From Clostridiales bacterium (lineage in GTDB: Bacteria; Bacillota; Clostridia; Christensenellales; Borkfalkiaceae): a DNA stretch of 64,000 nucleotides. The first letter of the stretch is position 1; the number at the start of each line of letters is the position of its first letter. A model generated the notes under the pieces. It worked only from the letters and a program-made list of their open reading frames with translations. It ran no database searches and was not told the origin of the DNA. Location: positions 124,001 to 188,000 of the forward strand of contig SVHT01000001.1 of the NCBI GenBank assembly GCA_015055615.1, read 5' to 3'. Below are positions 40,526-49,151 of the stretch, one piece after another. A program made the translations under genes and the position numbers.

Positions 40526-41845
40526 TTGAGCCTAAAAAATGGGCTTTTAATAACAAAGATAATGAAAAAGGTATGTGTTATCGGTGGAGGCGCCGCAGGG
40601 CTTATGGCGGCGTATGCAGCCGCCGAAAAAGGACATTTTGTCACCTTGTTCGAGAAAAATGAAAAACTCGGCAAGAAAATATACATTACAGGGAAGGGGC
40701 GTTGTAACTTTACCAATGATGTTCCCGCGGAAGATTTTTTGCAAAACGTAGTGCGTGGTAAAAAGTTTTTGACGGGAGCTATTTATGCTTTTTCTCCACA
40801 AAAAACGATTAATTTGTTGGAAAACTATGGTTTATCAATCAAAATTGAGCGTGGAAACCGTGCTTTTCCTACGTCCGACCATGCCAGCGACGTTACCAAA
40901 ACCTTAGAAAAAGCTTGTAAATCGGCAGGGGTTTCTATTCATTTAAATGAAAAAGTAGAAAAAATTATCACTTCTATGTCAGACATAATACCCATGTCTG
41001 ACATAGCTGAACATACTACGCCAGACATAGGTATTATGCCACGCGTAGTAAAAGTAAAAACAGAAAAGAACGAATATGACTGCGACGAAGTGATTGTTGC
41101 AACGGGCGGTATCAGTTATCCTTCTACCGGTTCGACGGGGGACGGCTATCTTTTCGCGCAGGAATGCGGTCATACGGTTACAGACCTTAAAACAGGGCTT
41201 TGTGGCTTAAATTTACACGGCTCCGCGCATACTTCCTTGCAAGGCTTAGCGTTAAAAAACGTAACTTTCACAGTTAAAAACGGCAATAAAACGGTGTACG
41301 AAGAATTTGGCGAGATGTTATTTACGCATTTTGGCGTATCTGGTCCAATTATTTTATCTGCATCGTCTATGATCAACCGTTTACCCCTCGAAAAATTGAC
41401 GGCAACGGTGGATTTAAAGCCCGCTTTGGATGAGCAAACGTTGGATAAACGCCTTTTGCGTGATTTTGAAAAGTATAAAAACAAGCAAATTTCCAATGCT
41501 TTCGTCGAATTGTTACCGCAAAAGCTTATTCCCGTAGTATTATCCGTTGCGTCTGTTTCCGCAAACAAAGCAGTCAACGCAATAACGAAAGAGGAGCGCG
41601 CTCGGCTTGTCAAAACTTTGAAGGCTTTCCCCTTAAAACTCCGCAGTTTGCGTGGTTTTGAGGAGGCGATTATCACGTCGGGGGGCGTGGAACTTTCTGA
41701 AATCAACCCCAAAACGATGGAGAGTAAAAGGGTAAAAGGCTTACGTTTTTGCGGCGAAGTTTTGGACGTGGACGCATTTACAGGCGGTTTTAATATGCAG
41801 ATCGCCTTTGCAACCGGCTACGCGGCAGGGAAAAATATTGAATAA
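40526..41845 (+). CDS. HI0933/BaiN-type FAD-dependent oxidoreductase with palindromic insertion
   Basis: About 427-439 residues. FAD-binding GGGAAGLMAAYAAAEKGH opens the protein; GKGRCNFTN, ATGGISYPSTGSTGDGY and the C-terminal TSGGVELSEINPKTMESK with FCGEVLDVDAFTGGFN are hallmarks of the HI0933/BaiN flavoprotein family (poorly characterised reductases). Between EKVEKII and VVKVKTEKN lies an extra stretch of about 20 residues (SMSDIIPMSDIAEHTTPDI) encoded by a palindromic element, in frame. Start: the TTG at 40526 has an AGGGG RBS; the ATG at 40562 lacks an RBS but fits usual family starts. Confidence 0.87.
   Translation: MSLKNGLLITKIMKKVCVIGGGAAGLMAAYAAAEKGHFVTLFEKNEKLGKKIYITGKGRCNFTNDVPAEDFLQNVVRGKKFLTGAIYAFSPQKTINLLENYGLSIKIERGNRAFPTSDHASDVTKTLEKACKSAGVSIHLNEKVEKIITSMSDIIPMSDIAEHTTPDIGIMPRVVKVKTEKNEYDCDEVIVATGGISYPSTGSTGDGYLFAQECGHTVTDLKTGLCGLNLHGSAHTSLQGLALKNVTFTVKNGNKTVYEEFGEMLFTHFGVSGPIILSASSMINRLPLEKLTATVDLKPALDEQTLDKRLLRDFEKYKNKQISNAFVELLPQKLIPVVLSVASVSANKAVNAITKEERARLVKTLKAFPLKLRSLRGFEEAIITSGGVELSEINPKTMESKRVKGLRFCGEVLDVDAFTGGFNMQIAFATGYAAGKNIE
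40974..41050. repeat. Palindromic element inserted in a coding sequence
   Basis: CTATGTCAGACAT and ATGTCTGACATAG form a perfect 13-bp hairpin around a 7-nt loop. A second set of complementary arms (TACTACGC/GCGTAGTA, CATAATACC/GGTATTATG) makes a larger alternative fold. A related palindrome lies at 59957-59989. In-frame insertion of a palindrome recalls the Rickettsia palindromic elements. Confidence 0.7.
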
Positions 41846-41889
41846 AGGCATACAATCACGCCGTTTAAGACAATTTTTTGTGTAAAGAC

Positions 41890-41918
41890 TTGACGAACGG
41901 CAAAAATTTTCGTATAAT
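41890..41918 (+). promoter_or_regulatory. Promoter of aroH-cmk-plsC-ispH operon
   Basis: TTGACG and TATAAT are separated by 17 bp, 53 bp upstream of the ATG. Confidence 0.8.
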
Positions 41919-41970
41919 GATAGAAAAAATGATAAAATATATCCATATTTGGATATAAAACGGAGAAAAT

Positions 41971-42984
41971 ATGACGATTATACGTGGCGCCACTACGGTT
42001 GCGCAAGATAACAAAGAGGAAATTTCCTTTGCCGTCAAAGAACTTCTGGATGAGGTTTTTGCATTAAACGACTTACAAAAGGACGAGGTAAAGGGGTTTG
42101 TCTTTTCTTTGACGACGGATATTCATTCTTATCATCCCGCAAAAGCCGCAAGGGAATGCGGATATGATTTTGCGCCGTTGTTCGCGGCGATTGAGCCCGA
42201 AATCAACGGTGGATTAAAGCTGTGTATTCGTTTGATGCTTTTGACGGAGCTTTCCGACGATAGAAAGGCGAAACACGTATACCAAAAGGGGGCGAAAAAT
42301 TTGCGTAAAGATATATCCGAAATCTTAAATATTGCGTTGGACGGCCCTGCCGGCAGCGGTAAGAGTACGGTAGCGAAAATTCTAGCGAAAGATTATAATA
42401 TTTTGTACCTTGATACAGGCGCTATGTACCGTGCTTGCGGCTTAAAGGCGTTGCGTTTGGGTATCGATACGAAGGACTGTGAAAAGGTGACGGAAATGTT
42501 GCCGTTGCTTGACGTTAAGGTGGAATATAAAGACGGTAAACAACATACGATATTGGACGGCGAAGACGTTTCGCTCGCAATTCGTGAAAACGCCGTGTCT
42601 ATGGCGGCATCCAACGTTTCCGCGCACCCTGCCGTGCGCATCAAAATGGTGGAAATGCAACGCGAAATCGCGGGGAATATGTCCTGCGTTTTGGACGGGC
42701 GGGATATCGGCTCAACTGTGTTGCCGAACGCAAAATATAAGTTCTTTATAACAGCAGACAGTAAGGTACGCGCAATGCGCCGATTTAAAGAATTGCAAGC
42801 GCGTGGCGAAACGGTTGATTTCGATAAATTACACGAAGAAATAAAGGCGCGTGACAAGCAGGACAGCGAACGAGAATTTTCGCCCTTAAAATGCGCCGAC
42901 GACGCAGTTGTGGTCGATACGTCGACAATGGATATTGACGAGGTAATTTCGACAATTAAAAAGCATATTCAATCAAAAATCTAA
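41971..42984 (+). CDS. cmk: Chorismate mutase (AroH)-cytidylate kinase fusion
   Basis: 337 residues. Residues 115-337 are cytidylate kinase: P-loop DGPAGSGKSTVAK, YLDTGAMYRA, LDGRDIGSTVLPNA and ARDKQDSEREFSPLK; it phosphorylates CMP/dCMP. Residues 1-112 match monofunctional AroH-type chorismate mutase: IRGATTVAQDNKEEI, VFSLTTDIHSYHPAKAARE and CIRLMLLTE followed by KHVYQKGAKNLR, which correspond to the trimer active-site Arg/Glu and tail. The kinase usually stands alone at about 220 residues. The next genes (plsC, ispH-rpsA) are the usual cmk neighbours. Confidence 0.9.
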   Translation: MTIIRGATTVAQDNKEEISFAVKELLDEVFALNDLQKDEVKGFVFSLTTDIHSYHPAKAARECGYDFAPLFAAIEPEINGGLKLCIRLMLLTELSDDRKAKHVYQKGAKNLRKDISEILNIALDGPAGSGKSTVAKILAKDYNILYLDTGAMYRACGLKALRLGIDTKDCEKVTEMLPLLDVKVEYKDGKQHTILDGEDVSLAIRENAVSMAASNVSAHPAVRIKMVEMQREIAGNMSCVLDGRDIGSTVLPNAKYKFFITADSKVRAMRRFKELQARGETVDFDKLHEEIKARDKQDSEREFSPLKCADDAVVVDTSTMDIDEVISTIKKHIQSKI

Positions 42985-42999
42985 CGGATAGAGGACGTT

Positions 43000-43773
43000 A
43001 TGGAAGAAAAGAAAGACAACGAAATGCAGGCAACGCCTCAGGAAGCGAAGACAAAGCGCAACGAGGACAAAACTGCTGCAAAAAAGAAGAAAAAAGACAA
43101 GCCTATCACGACAAAGGCGAATAAAAAAGGCCGTCACATCAGTAAATTTTTAAATTTTTTACGTGTTATGCTGTTGCCTTTGGCGCATATTTTAAGACCG
43201 TTCCGCTATTATGGAAACAAAAAGGTAAAAGACGGCGCTTACGTATACGTTTGCAATCACTATTCGATTTTTGACCTTGTTTATCCTGGCGCTACAACTT
43301 GGGAAATTATCCATTTTATAGCAAAAAAGGAGAATTTTGAAACACCGATTTTGGGCAGTGTAGCACGAAAGGTTAAGGCGATTTGCGCAAATCGTGACGG
43401 TAGTGACGTTCGCACGATGCTCGATTCGATGAAATGCCTGAAAAACGGTGAAAAAATTTGCATTTTTCCTGAGGGAACAAGAAACAAAACAAATGAAGCA
43501 ATGTTGCCTTTTCATCATGGCGCGGCGGTTATGTCCATAAAGACAAAAACCCCCATTATTCCTATGGTAATTTACAAAAAACCGCGTTGGTTTAGGGTGG
43601 CGCATATTTTAATCGGTGAACCGATAGAATTCAGCGAATATTACGGCAAAAAAATGACGGAAGAGGAGATTGCGTCGGTGGATGACCGCTTACGTGAGCA
43701 CATGCTCAATATGCGCAAAGAACACGCGGAATTTTTAGCAAACAAAAAAGCTGGTAAAAAGAAGGCGAAATAA
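43000..43773 (+). CDS. plsC: 1-acyl-sn-glycerol-3-phosphate acyltransferase
   Basis: 257 residues. The HX4D catalytic box is NHYSIFDLVYP near residue 86 and the second motif is IFPEGTRNKTNE; IPMVIYKKPRW follows. It acylates lysophosphatidate in phospholipid synthesis at the inner membrane. The first 50 residues are a Lys/Glu-rich, low-complexity extension (AAKKKKKDKP) absent from most PlsC proteins. It overlaps the next start by one base. Confidence 0.88.
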   Translation: MEEKKDNEMQATPQEAKTKRNEDKTAAKKKKKDKPITTKANKKGRHISKFLNFLRVMLLPLAHILRPFRYYGNKKVKDGAYVYVCNHYSIFDLVYPGATTWEIIHFIAKKENFETPILGSVARKVKAICANRDGSDVRTMLDSMKCLKNGEKICIFPEGTRNKTNEAMLPFHHGAAVMSIKTKTPIIPMVIYKKPRWFRVAHILIGEPIEFSEYYGKKMTEEEIASVDDRLREHMLNMRKEHAEFLANKKAGKKKAK

Positions 43774-45851
43774 TGGAATTTATAATAGCAAAAAGCGGTG
43801 GATTCTGTCGCGGGGTAAAATACGCCGTCGATACCGCGCTTTCGATTGACCCTAAAAACACTTATATTTTCGGCGAAATCATACACAATGAAATTGTGGT
43901 TCAAAAGATTGCGGAGCGTGGAATTAAGACGGTTGAACGCTTGGATGACGTGCCGAAGGGCGCGACGTTGATTATCCGTTCGCACGGTGTGGGCAAGCGA
44001 ATATACGAAGAGTGTGAAGCGCGAGAAATAAAAGTAGTGGATTGCACCTGTGTGTTTGTCCGTCGTACACAAACAATCGTGCGCGAGGAACACGAAAAGG
44101 GGAAGACGATTGTAATCGTCGGCGAGAAGACGCACCCCGAAGTCGTCGGATTAAACGGTTGGTGTAACGACGAAGCGTATATATTTTCCTCAGAAGACGA
44201 AGATTTTTCAATTTTACCCGAAAAAGATTGCTGTGTAGTGGCTCAAACGACCTATTCACAGGAAAAATTTGAAAAAATAATTAAAAATCTTAATAATATC
44301 CGTCGAAAAACAGTTGAAGTTTTTAAAACAATTTGCTATACTACTATAGGACGGCAAAATGAGGCGGACGAAATATCCAGACAATGCGACGCAATGTTGG
44401 TTATCGGTGGCTTAAACAGCAGCAACACAAATAAGCTGTACGATATCTGCGCGAAGAATTGTCCAAACGTATTTCGTTTGGCGAGTGCTGCCGATCTCGA
44501 ATATAAAAAAATCAAAAGATTTAGAAAGGTAGGTATTGTTACGGGTGCAAGCACCCCTAACGCGCAAACTCAGGAGGTTCTATTAAAGATGGAAATGGAA
44601 ACAGAAGCAAAAGCAACGAGCATGGCAGACATCGTTGCAAACATGGACAGTCAACCCCGTTTTAAAAAAGGACAGTTGATTAAGGCTACGATTTCGTCGG
44701 CGGACGATTCGGGTGTTGCAGTATTGCTCCCCCTTGCAAAGAAGGAAGTAATTCTCGACAAAGAAGAAGTAGACTGCGAAGTTTACAATAAGGATGATTT
44801 CAATGCAAAACTTGGCGAAGAAATCGAACTTATGGTTGTTGCTGTAAACCCCGTAAAGCTTTCCCAAAAGCAAATCAAGAAGTTGAAGGAAGAAGAAGCT
44901 GCAATCGCTGAAATTCAGGCTGGTAAGGAATTTGAAGTAGTATGTACCGGCAGCAATAAAGGCGGTTTGACTGCAGAATTCGGTTCTTATATCGTATTCG
45001 TTCCCGCACGTGAAATTCGTTCGGGTTACGTAAAAGAACTCGATAAATACGTTGGCAAGAAATTGCGTCTTCGTATGATCGAGCTTAAAACCGAGAAGAG
45101 AAAGGAAATCATTGCTTCGCAACGCGTAATTATTGAAGAAGAAAAAGCAGCGAAAGAAGCTGCAAGAGCTGCAAAAGAAGCAGAATTCTTCGCATCTATC
45201 CACGTTGATGACGTGGTAGAGGGTAAAGTAGAAAGAGTAACGTCTTTCGGCGCGTTCGTTTCCGTAAACGGTTTCGATTGCCTTGCGCACATCTCCGATT
45301 TGTCTTGGACGGGTGTTAAAGCTGTATCCGACGTATTGGAAATCGGCAAGAAATACGAATTCAAGGTATTGAAGATTGACGAAGAATCCAAGAAGGTTTC
45401 GATTGGTTACAAGCAGTTGCAACCTCAGCCTTGGGATCTCGCAGCTGAAAAATATATGGAAGGCGATATCATCCACGGTAAAGTCGTTCGTATGTTGCCC
45501 TTCGGCGCGTTTGTAGAAGTAGAAAAAGGTATTGACGGTTTGGTACACGTTTCCCAGATTTCGCACCAATTCCTTGAAAATCCTACGGCTGCGCTTACGA
45601 TTGGCCAAGAAATCGATGCTAAGATCTTGAAACTTGACTGCGCCGAAAAGAAGATGACTCTTTCGATTAAGGCGTTGGAACCCAAGCCCGAAGTTGAAAG
45701 AAAGCCTCGCGAAGAACAGACTGAAGACGGCGAAGTTAAAGAAAAAACCAGAAAGCCCAGAGCGGCTAAACCCGTTGACGAAGTTACCGAATGGAATGAA
45801 GGTGGCGTTGGCGGTGTATCCATCGCAGATCTTTTGAACAAGAACTCCTAA
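43773..45851 (+). CDS. ispH: IspH-ribosomal protein S1 fusion
   Basis: 692 residues. Residues 1-280 are HMBPP reductase (last MEP-pathway step): the [4Fe-4S] Cys ligands lie in GGFCRGVKYAV, VDCTCVFV and the region YDICAKNCPNVF, with the substrate HG motif in SHGVGKRIYEECE and HPEVVGLNGW. Residues 300-690 hold four S1 domains; the last two are the clearest (VERVTSFGAFVSVNGFDCLAH, quoted in part, and VVRMLPFGAFVEVEKGIDG). This fusion is known in Clostridia. A Glu/Lys-rich helix separates S1 domains 2 and 3. Terminator follows. Confidence 0.94.
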   Translation: MEFIIAKSGGFCRGVKYAVDTALSIDPKNTYIFGEIIHNEIVVQKIAERGIKTVERLDDVPKGATLIIRSHGVGKRIYEECEAREIKVVDCTCVFVRRTQTIVREEHEKGKTIVIVGEKTHPEVVGLNGWCNDEAYIFSSEDEDFSILPEKDCCVVAQTTYSQEKFEKIIKNLNNIRRKTVEVFKTICYTTIGRQNEADEISRQCDAMLVIGGLNSSNTNKLYDICAKNCPNVFRLASAADLEYKKIKRFRKVGIVTGASTPNAQTQEVLLKMEMETEAKATSMADIVANMDSQPRFKKGQLIKATISSADDSGVAVLLPLAKKEVILDKEEVDCEVYNKDDFNAKLGEEIELMVVAVNPVKLSQKQIKKLKEEEAAIAEIQAGKEFEVVCTGSNKGGLTAEFGSYIVFVPAREIRSGYVKELDKYVGKKLRLRMIELKTEKRKEIIASQRVIIEEEKAAKEAARAAKEAEFFASIHVDDVVEGKVERVTSFGAFVSVNGFDCLAHISDLSWTGVKAVSDVLEIGKKYEFKVLKIDEESKKVSIGYKQLQPQPWDLAAEKYMEGDIIHGKVVRMLPFGAFVEVEKGIDGLVHVSQISHQFLENPTAALTIGQEIDAKILKLDCAEKKMTLSIKALEPKPEVERKPREEQTEDGEVKEKTRKPRAAKPVDEVTEWNEGGVGGVSIADLLNKNS

Positions 45852-45880
45852 TTGCGGCGAATACCAATTAAATAAATGAT

Positions 45881-45914
45881 AAAAACATCTTTCCAAACGG
45901 AGAGATGTTTTTTT
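45881..45914 (+). terminator. Rho-independent terminator after ispH-rpsA
   Basis: ACATCTTTCC and GGAGAGATGT pair (one G-U) around AAAC, followed by seven T. The ATG at 45905 listed by the track lies inside this stem and is not a plausible start. Confidence 0.88.
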
Positions 45915-45925
45915 GTTTGGTCTAT

Positions 45926-46810
45926 ATGGACAAGCAGACGCATACAATAGAACAAATGCTTGATTTTTTGCCGAATGAGATAAAAGACGGGCTGTCGCAC
46001 GTCAACATGAAGGATGTCTACGAGATACGATTGCGGGCGGATAAACCAACGACAATCAATTTTAGAGGCGAGTACCGTTTTTTGGGGGCATATGGCTTGA
46101 CTAATAGGCCGGAACAGTCAATTATATGTACAATTTATGACGTTGCCGATTGTGTATATAAGGCAGGAGAATACTCCGTATATTCGGTGGAAGAACAGCT
46201 TAAAAAAGGATTTATAACCGCGCGAAACGGCGAAAGATTGGGGTTGGCTGGCGAGTACGTCTTTGAAAAGGGGCAACCGCTTGCTATGCGAAATTTTTCT
46301 TCGCTGTGTATTCGTATTCCGCATGAAATATACGGAAGCGGACGAGAGGTTTATCGACGTTGTCTTGCAAACGGCTTACAAAATTGCCTAATTTCGTCGC
46401 CGCCTGGGTTAGGAAAAACGACGATTTTGCGGGATCTTGCTCGGCTAATTGGTGAAAACACGGATAAAAACGTGTTAATATGCGACGAACGAGGTGAAAT
46501 TTCTTGCGGGGATTGCGGAAAAAGGAGCGACGTTTTGAAGTTTGCCGATAAAAATACAGCGTTTGAGGCAGGAATTCGGGCTATGCGCCCGGACGTTATT
46601 ATTACGGACGAGCTGTCCGCCGTCGATTGCGAGGGGGTAAAAAAGGCAATCTATGCGGGAGTTACTGTTCTCGCCTCGGCTCATTTTTCAAAAATGGAGC
46701 ATATCAAAGAGCCGTTTTTTGGTTTGTTTGAGCGTTACGTCTTGTTGGACGCCCACAAGGTTGGAAAAATAGTGGGAATTTACGATGCCTTGGGGAGAGA
46801 TTGTATATGA
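45926..46810 (+). CDS. spoIIIAA: Stage III sporulation ATPase SpoIIIAA
   Basis: 294 residues. Walker A SSPPGLGKTTILRDLAR, ICDERGEI and a DVIITDEL Walker B-like segment define the AAA-type secretion ATPase of the mother cell channel that feeds the forespore. VYEIRLRADKP near residue 30 is typical. It heads an eight-gene spoIIIA operon. Starts: ATG at 45926 (no good RBS) or 45956 (MLDFLPNEI, closer to known N-termini). CATACAAT at 45941 with TCTATAT 13 bp upstream resembles a SigE promoter, which would favour the later start. Confidence 0.9.
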   Translation: MDKQTHTIEQMLDFLPNEIKDGLSHVNMKDVYEIRLRADKPTTINFRGEYRFLGAYGLTNRPEQSIICTIYDVADCVYKAGEYSVYSVEEQLKKGFITARNGERLGLAGEYVFEKGQPLAMRNFSSLCIRIPHEIYGSGREVYRRCLANGLQNCLISSPPGLGKTTILRDLARLIGENTDKNVLICDERGEISCGDCGKRSDVLKFADKNTAFEAGIRAMRPDVIITDELSAVDCEGVKKAIYAGVTVLASAHFSKMEHIKEPFFGLFERYVLLDAHKVGKIVGIYDALGRDCI

Positions 46811-47304
46811 TGCAAAAGTTTATCATTGGAGTCGCCCTGGTTGCTTTTACGAGCTTTTGTGGCTATTTTTTAGCAAGAAAATACCGTCAAAGAAAGCTCT
46901 TTTTTAAGCAATTTCAAGAGTTTAACGAGCGATTTCTAAGCGAAATTGCCTATTATCGACGTCCTATTCGTGAATTTGCCTCCAAATATACGTACAAAGG
47001 AGAATTTGACATGCTGTTGAAAGATTTCTTTACGACGTTAGAAAATCGCGCAATAATGCAAGCAGAATTCTTGGACTTACCCGTCTATTCCTTTTTAAAG
47101 AGCGAAGAAAAACGGATTGTAGAAGATTATTTTCTAATGCTTGGAAAGGGGGACAGCGCCTCACAAAAGGGCTACTTTTCTTCGGTAAAAGAATCGCTTG
47201 CACGTCTACAAAAAGAATCCGAAGAAACGTGTAAACGATATGGAGATTTATACATAAAAATTGGTTTTTTATGCGGTCTATTGATTTTAATTTTAATACT
47301 TTAA
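46807..47304 (+). CDS. spoIIIAB: Stage III sporulation protein SpoIIIAB
   Basis: 165 residues: N-terminal membrane helix, a long alpha-helical cytosolic region and a C-terminal membrane helix (LYIKIGFLCGLLILILIL). Known SpoIIIAB resembles GspF-type platform proteins and works with SpoIIIAA. It overlaps spoIIIAA by 4 bp with GGGGAGAG as RBS. Confidence 0.88.
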   Translation: MMQKFIIGVALVAFTSFCGYFLARKYRQRKLFFKQFQEFNERFLSEIAYYRRPIREFASKYTYKGEFDMLLKDFFTTLENRAIMQAEFLDLPVYSFLKSEEKRIVEDYFLMLGKGDSASQKGYFSSVKESLARLQKESEETCKRYGDLYIKIGFLCGLLILILIL

Positions 47305-47319
47305 GCGGGGAACTTTTCG

Positions 47320-47514
47320 GTGGATATATCGGTACTTTTTAAGATGGCGGCGATAGGGATTATCATCACCATCATATGTCAAATTTTAAAAAAATCCGAC
47401 CGCGACGATATTGCAACTCTTGTGAGTATTGTCGGTCTTGTCATTGTTTTGGCGGTGGTCGTTGGTATGATAGGCGATTTATTTTCGCAAATCAGAACGG
47501 TTTTCAATTTATAG
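47320..47514 (+). CDS. spoIIIAC: Stage III sporulation protein SpoIIIAC
   Basis: 64 residues with two membrane helices, the normal size for this small channel subunit (MAAIGIIITIICQILKKSDRD is the typical N-terminal pattern, quoted in part as IGIIITIICQILKKSDRD). GTG start with GGGGA upstream. Confidence 0.9.
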   Translation: MDISVLFKMAAIGIIITIICQILKKSDRDDIATLVSIVGLVIVLAVVVGMIGDLFSQIRTVFNL

Positions 47515-47535
47515 ATAAGAGGGCGAAACGAGGAA

Positions 47536-47931
47536 ATGACAGAGCTTTTCAAAATTATCGGTGTTGCGTTTATTACGACGTTTGCCGCCGTACTTCTCAA
47601 ACAAACCAAACCCGAATTGTCTTTTGCCGTAACGGTTACAGGTGTTATTATTATCTTACTTTTTATTGTGGAAGCCCTGCAAAATACGTTGGCTGTTTTC
47701 TCGTCGATCGTAGCTATGACTGGGATCGAAAACGGACTTCTTAAAATCCTTATCAAAATCGTAGGCGTGGGGTATTTAACGGAGTTTGGCGCAGGGATTC
47801 TACAGGATTTCGGCAGTAATTCGCTCGCTGATAAAGTCTTAGTTGGCGGAAAAATCACAATCGTTCTTTTATCCTTACCCGTAATTGAAGGATTGTTGAG
47901 CATGATGAAAGGTTTTTTACAATTAGTATGA
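47536..47931 (+). CDS. spoIIIAD: Stage III sporulation protein SpoIIIAD
   Basis: 131 residues, four hydrophobic segments, related to SpoIIIAC in its first half; TKPELSFAVTVTGVIIILL and YLTEFGAGILQDFG are typical. Part of the mother-cell membrane complex. Its end overlaps the spoIIIAE start (ATGA). Confidence 0.92.
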   Translation: MTELFKIIGVAFITTFAAVLLKQTKPELSFAVTVTGVIIILLFIVEALQNTLAVFSSIVAMTGIENGLLKILIKIVGVGYLTEFGAGILQDFGSNSLADKVLVGGKITIVLLSLPVIEGLLSMMKGFLQLV

Positions 47932-49151
47932 GGTTGCGTGAAAAAAATAAAAGAAAAACAATCTTACTTTGCGCTGTTATTTTTATAAGTTTATGCATAC
48001 TATTTTTTATATTTTTTCAACCTAAAACGCGGGCGTATGCAACTGAAACAAGCGTGCAACCAACGGCAATGGAAACAGACACTTCTCTTCAAGAAACCAT
48101 TGAAGAACAGTTGGAGAATCTCGATTTAAAAGCTTTGGAAGAATATCTGCGCTCTATTGGACAATTATCCAACGAAACGCTTGCGCAACGACTTTCCACC
48201 TATGTTAAAGGCGCAAAATTTGATTTTTCCGATTTTGGCAACGCACTTTTAGACGCTTTTTTATCAAAAGTCACTTTATTGTTGCCGTCATTTGCTGTGA
48301 TTGCGGCGATTACGTTGTTGGCAGGAGTAATGTCAACCATTAAGAGTAACGCTGGTGGACAAACAGCCTCGGAAATGATATTCCTGATCACGTACGCCGC
48401 GTCGATGATACCGATATTTGCCGTCCTTTTAGAATGTTTTCGCGATACGATACAATGCGTGGGGCAAATGCGTGAACAAATGCAATTAATTTACCCGATA
48501 ATGCTCACGTTAATGGCGGCGAGCGGGGGCTCGGTTTCCGCATCCGTCTGCCGTCCTGCGGTCGGTTTTTTCAGCACCTCAATCGTGTCGATTATCAGCG
48601 GAGTCGTTTTTCCTTTAACCATTGCGATTATTGTGCTTTCCATGGCGGGAAATCTCACGAAAGAACTAAAAATCGGCAAATTCAGCACATTTTTCAAAAG
48701 TATTAACAAATGGATTATCGGGATATGCGTATCCGTGTTTGGGATATTTTTCACTCTGCAAGGGATAACGACCGCAATTTACGACGGCGTGGTTCGACGA
48801 GCGGCAAAATATGCAATCGGTAACGGGATTCCCATTGTCGGTGGCTTTTTATCGGGCGGTTTTGACTTGGCGGTGGCGGGCAGCGTACTCATTAAAAATT
48901 CTCTTGGCAGTATGGGGATTGTTATGATGCTTACGGTACTAATCGAGCCCTTAGTGTTATTGATATCCACTACCGTGCTTTTGCGCCTAATATCCGCCGT
49001 TACACAACCGTTTGGGGACAGCCGTATTTCCGATTTTTTAGGGGAAACGGCAGATAATTTGCAATATTGTACGGCAGGGCTACTCATCACGGCATTTTTA
49101 TATTTTTTGACGATAGTCTTGATGATTTACTCCACGGAGGCACTATTTTGA
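47928..49151 (+). CDS. spoIIIAE: Stage III sporulation protein SpoIIIAE
   Basis: 407 residues: an N-terminal signal-like helix, a soluble helical region (about residues 40-110) and about eight membrane helices with GICVSVFGIFFTLQGITT and GGFLSGGFDLAVAGSVL. It is the large polytopic subunit of the feeding-tube channel. Confidence 0.94.
   Translation: MRLREKNKRKTILLCAVIFISLCILFFIFFQPKTRAYATETSVQPTAMETDTSLQETIEEQLENLDLKALEEYLRSIGQLSNETLAQRLSTYVKGAKFDFSDFGNALLDAFLSKVTLLLPSFAVIAAITLLAGVMSTIKSNAGGQTASEMIFLITYAASMIPIFAVLLECFRDTIQCVGQMREQMQLIYPIMLTLMAASGGSVSASVCRPAVGFFSTSIVSIISGVVFPLTIAIIVLSMAGNLTKELKIGKFSTFFKSINKWIIGICVSVFGIFFTLQGITTAIYDGVVRRAAKYAIGNGIPIVGGFLSGGFDLAVAGSVLIKNSLGSMGIVMMLTVLIEPLVLLISTTVLLRLISAVTQPFGDSRISDFLGETADNLQYCTAGLLITAFLYFLTIVLMIYSTEALF

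Noticed and set aside
44583-45947. 454-residue - strand ORF opposite ispH-rpsA
   Set aside because: Shadow of the S1 domains; Phe/Arg-rich, no motif, runs through a terminator.
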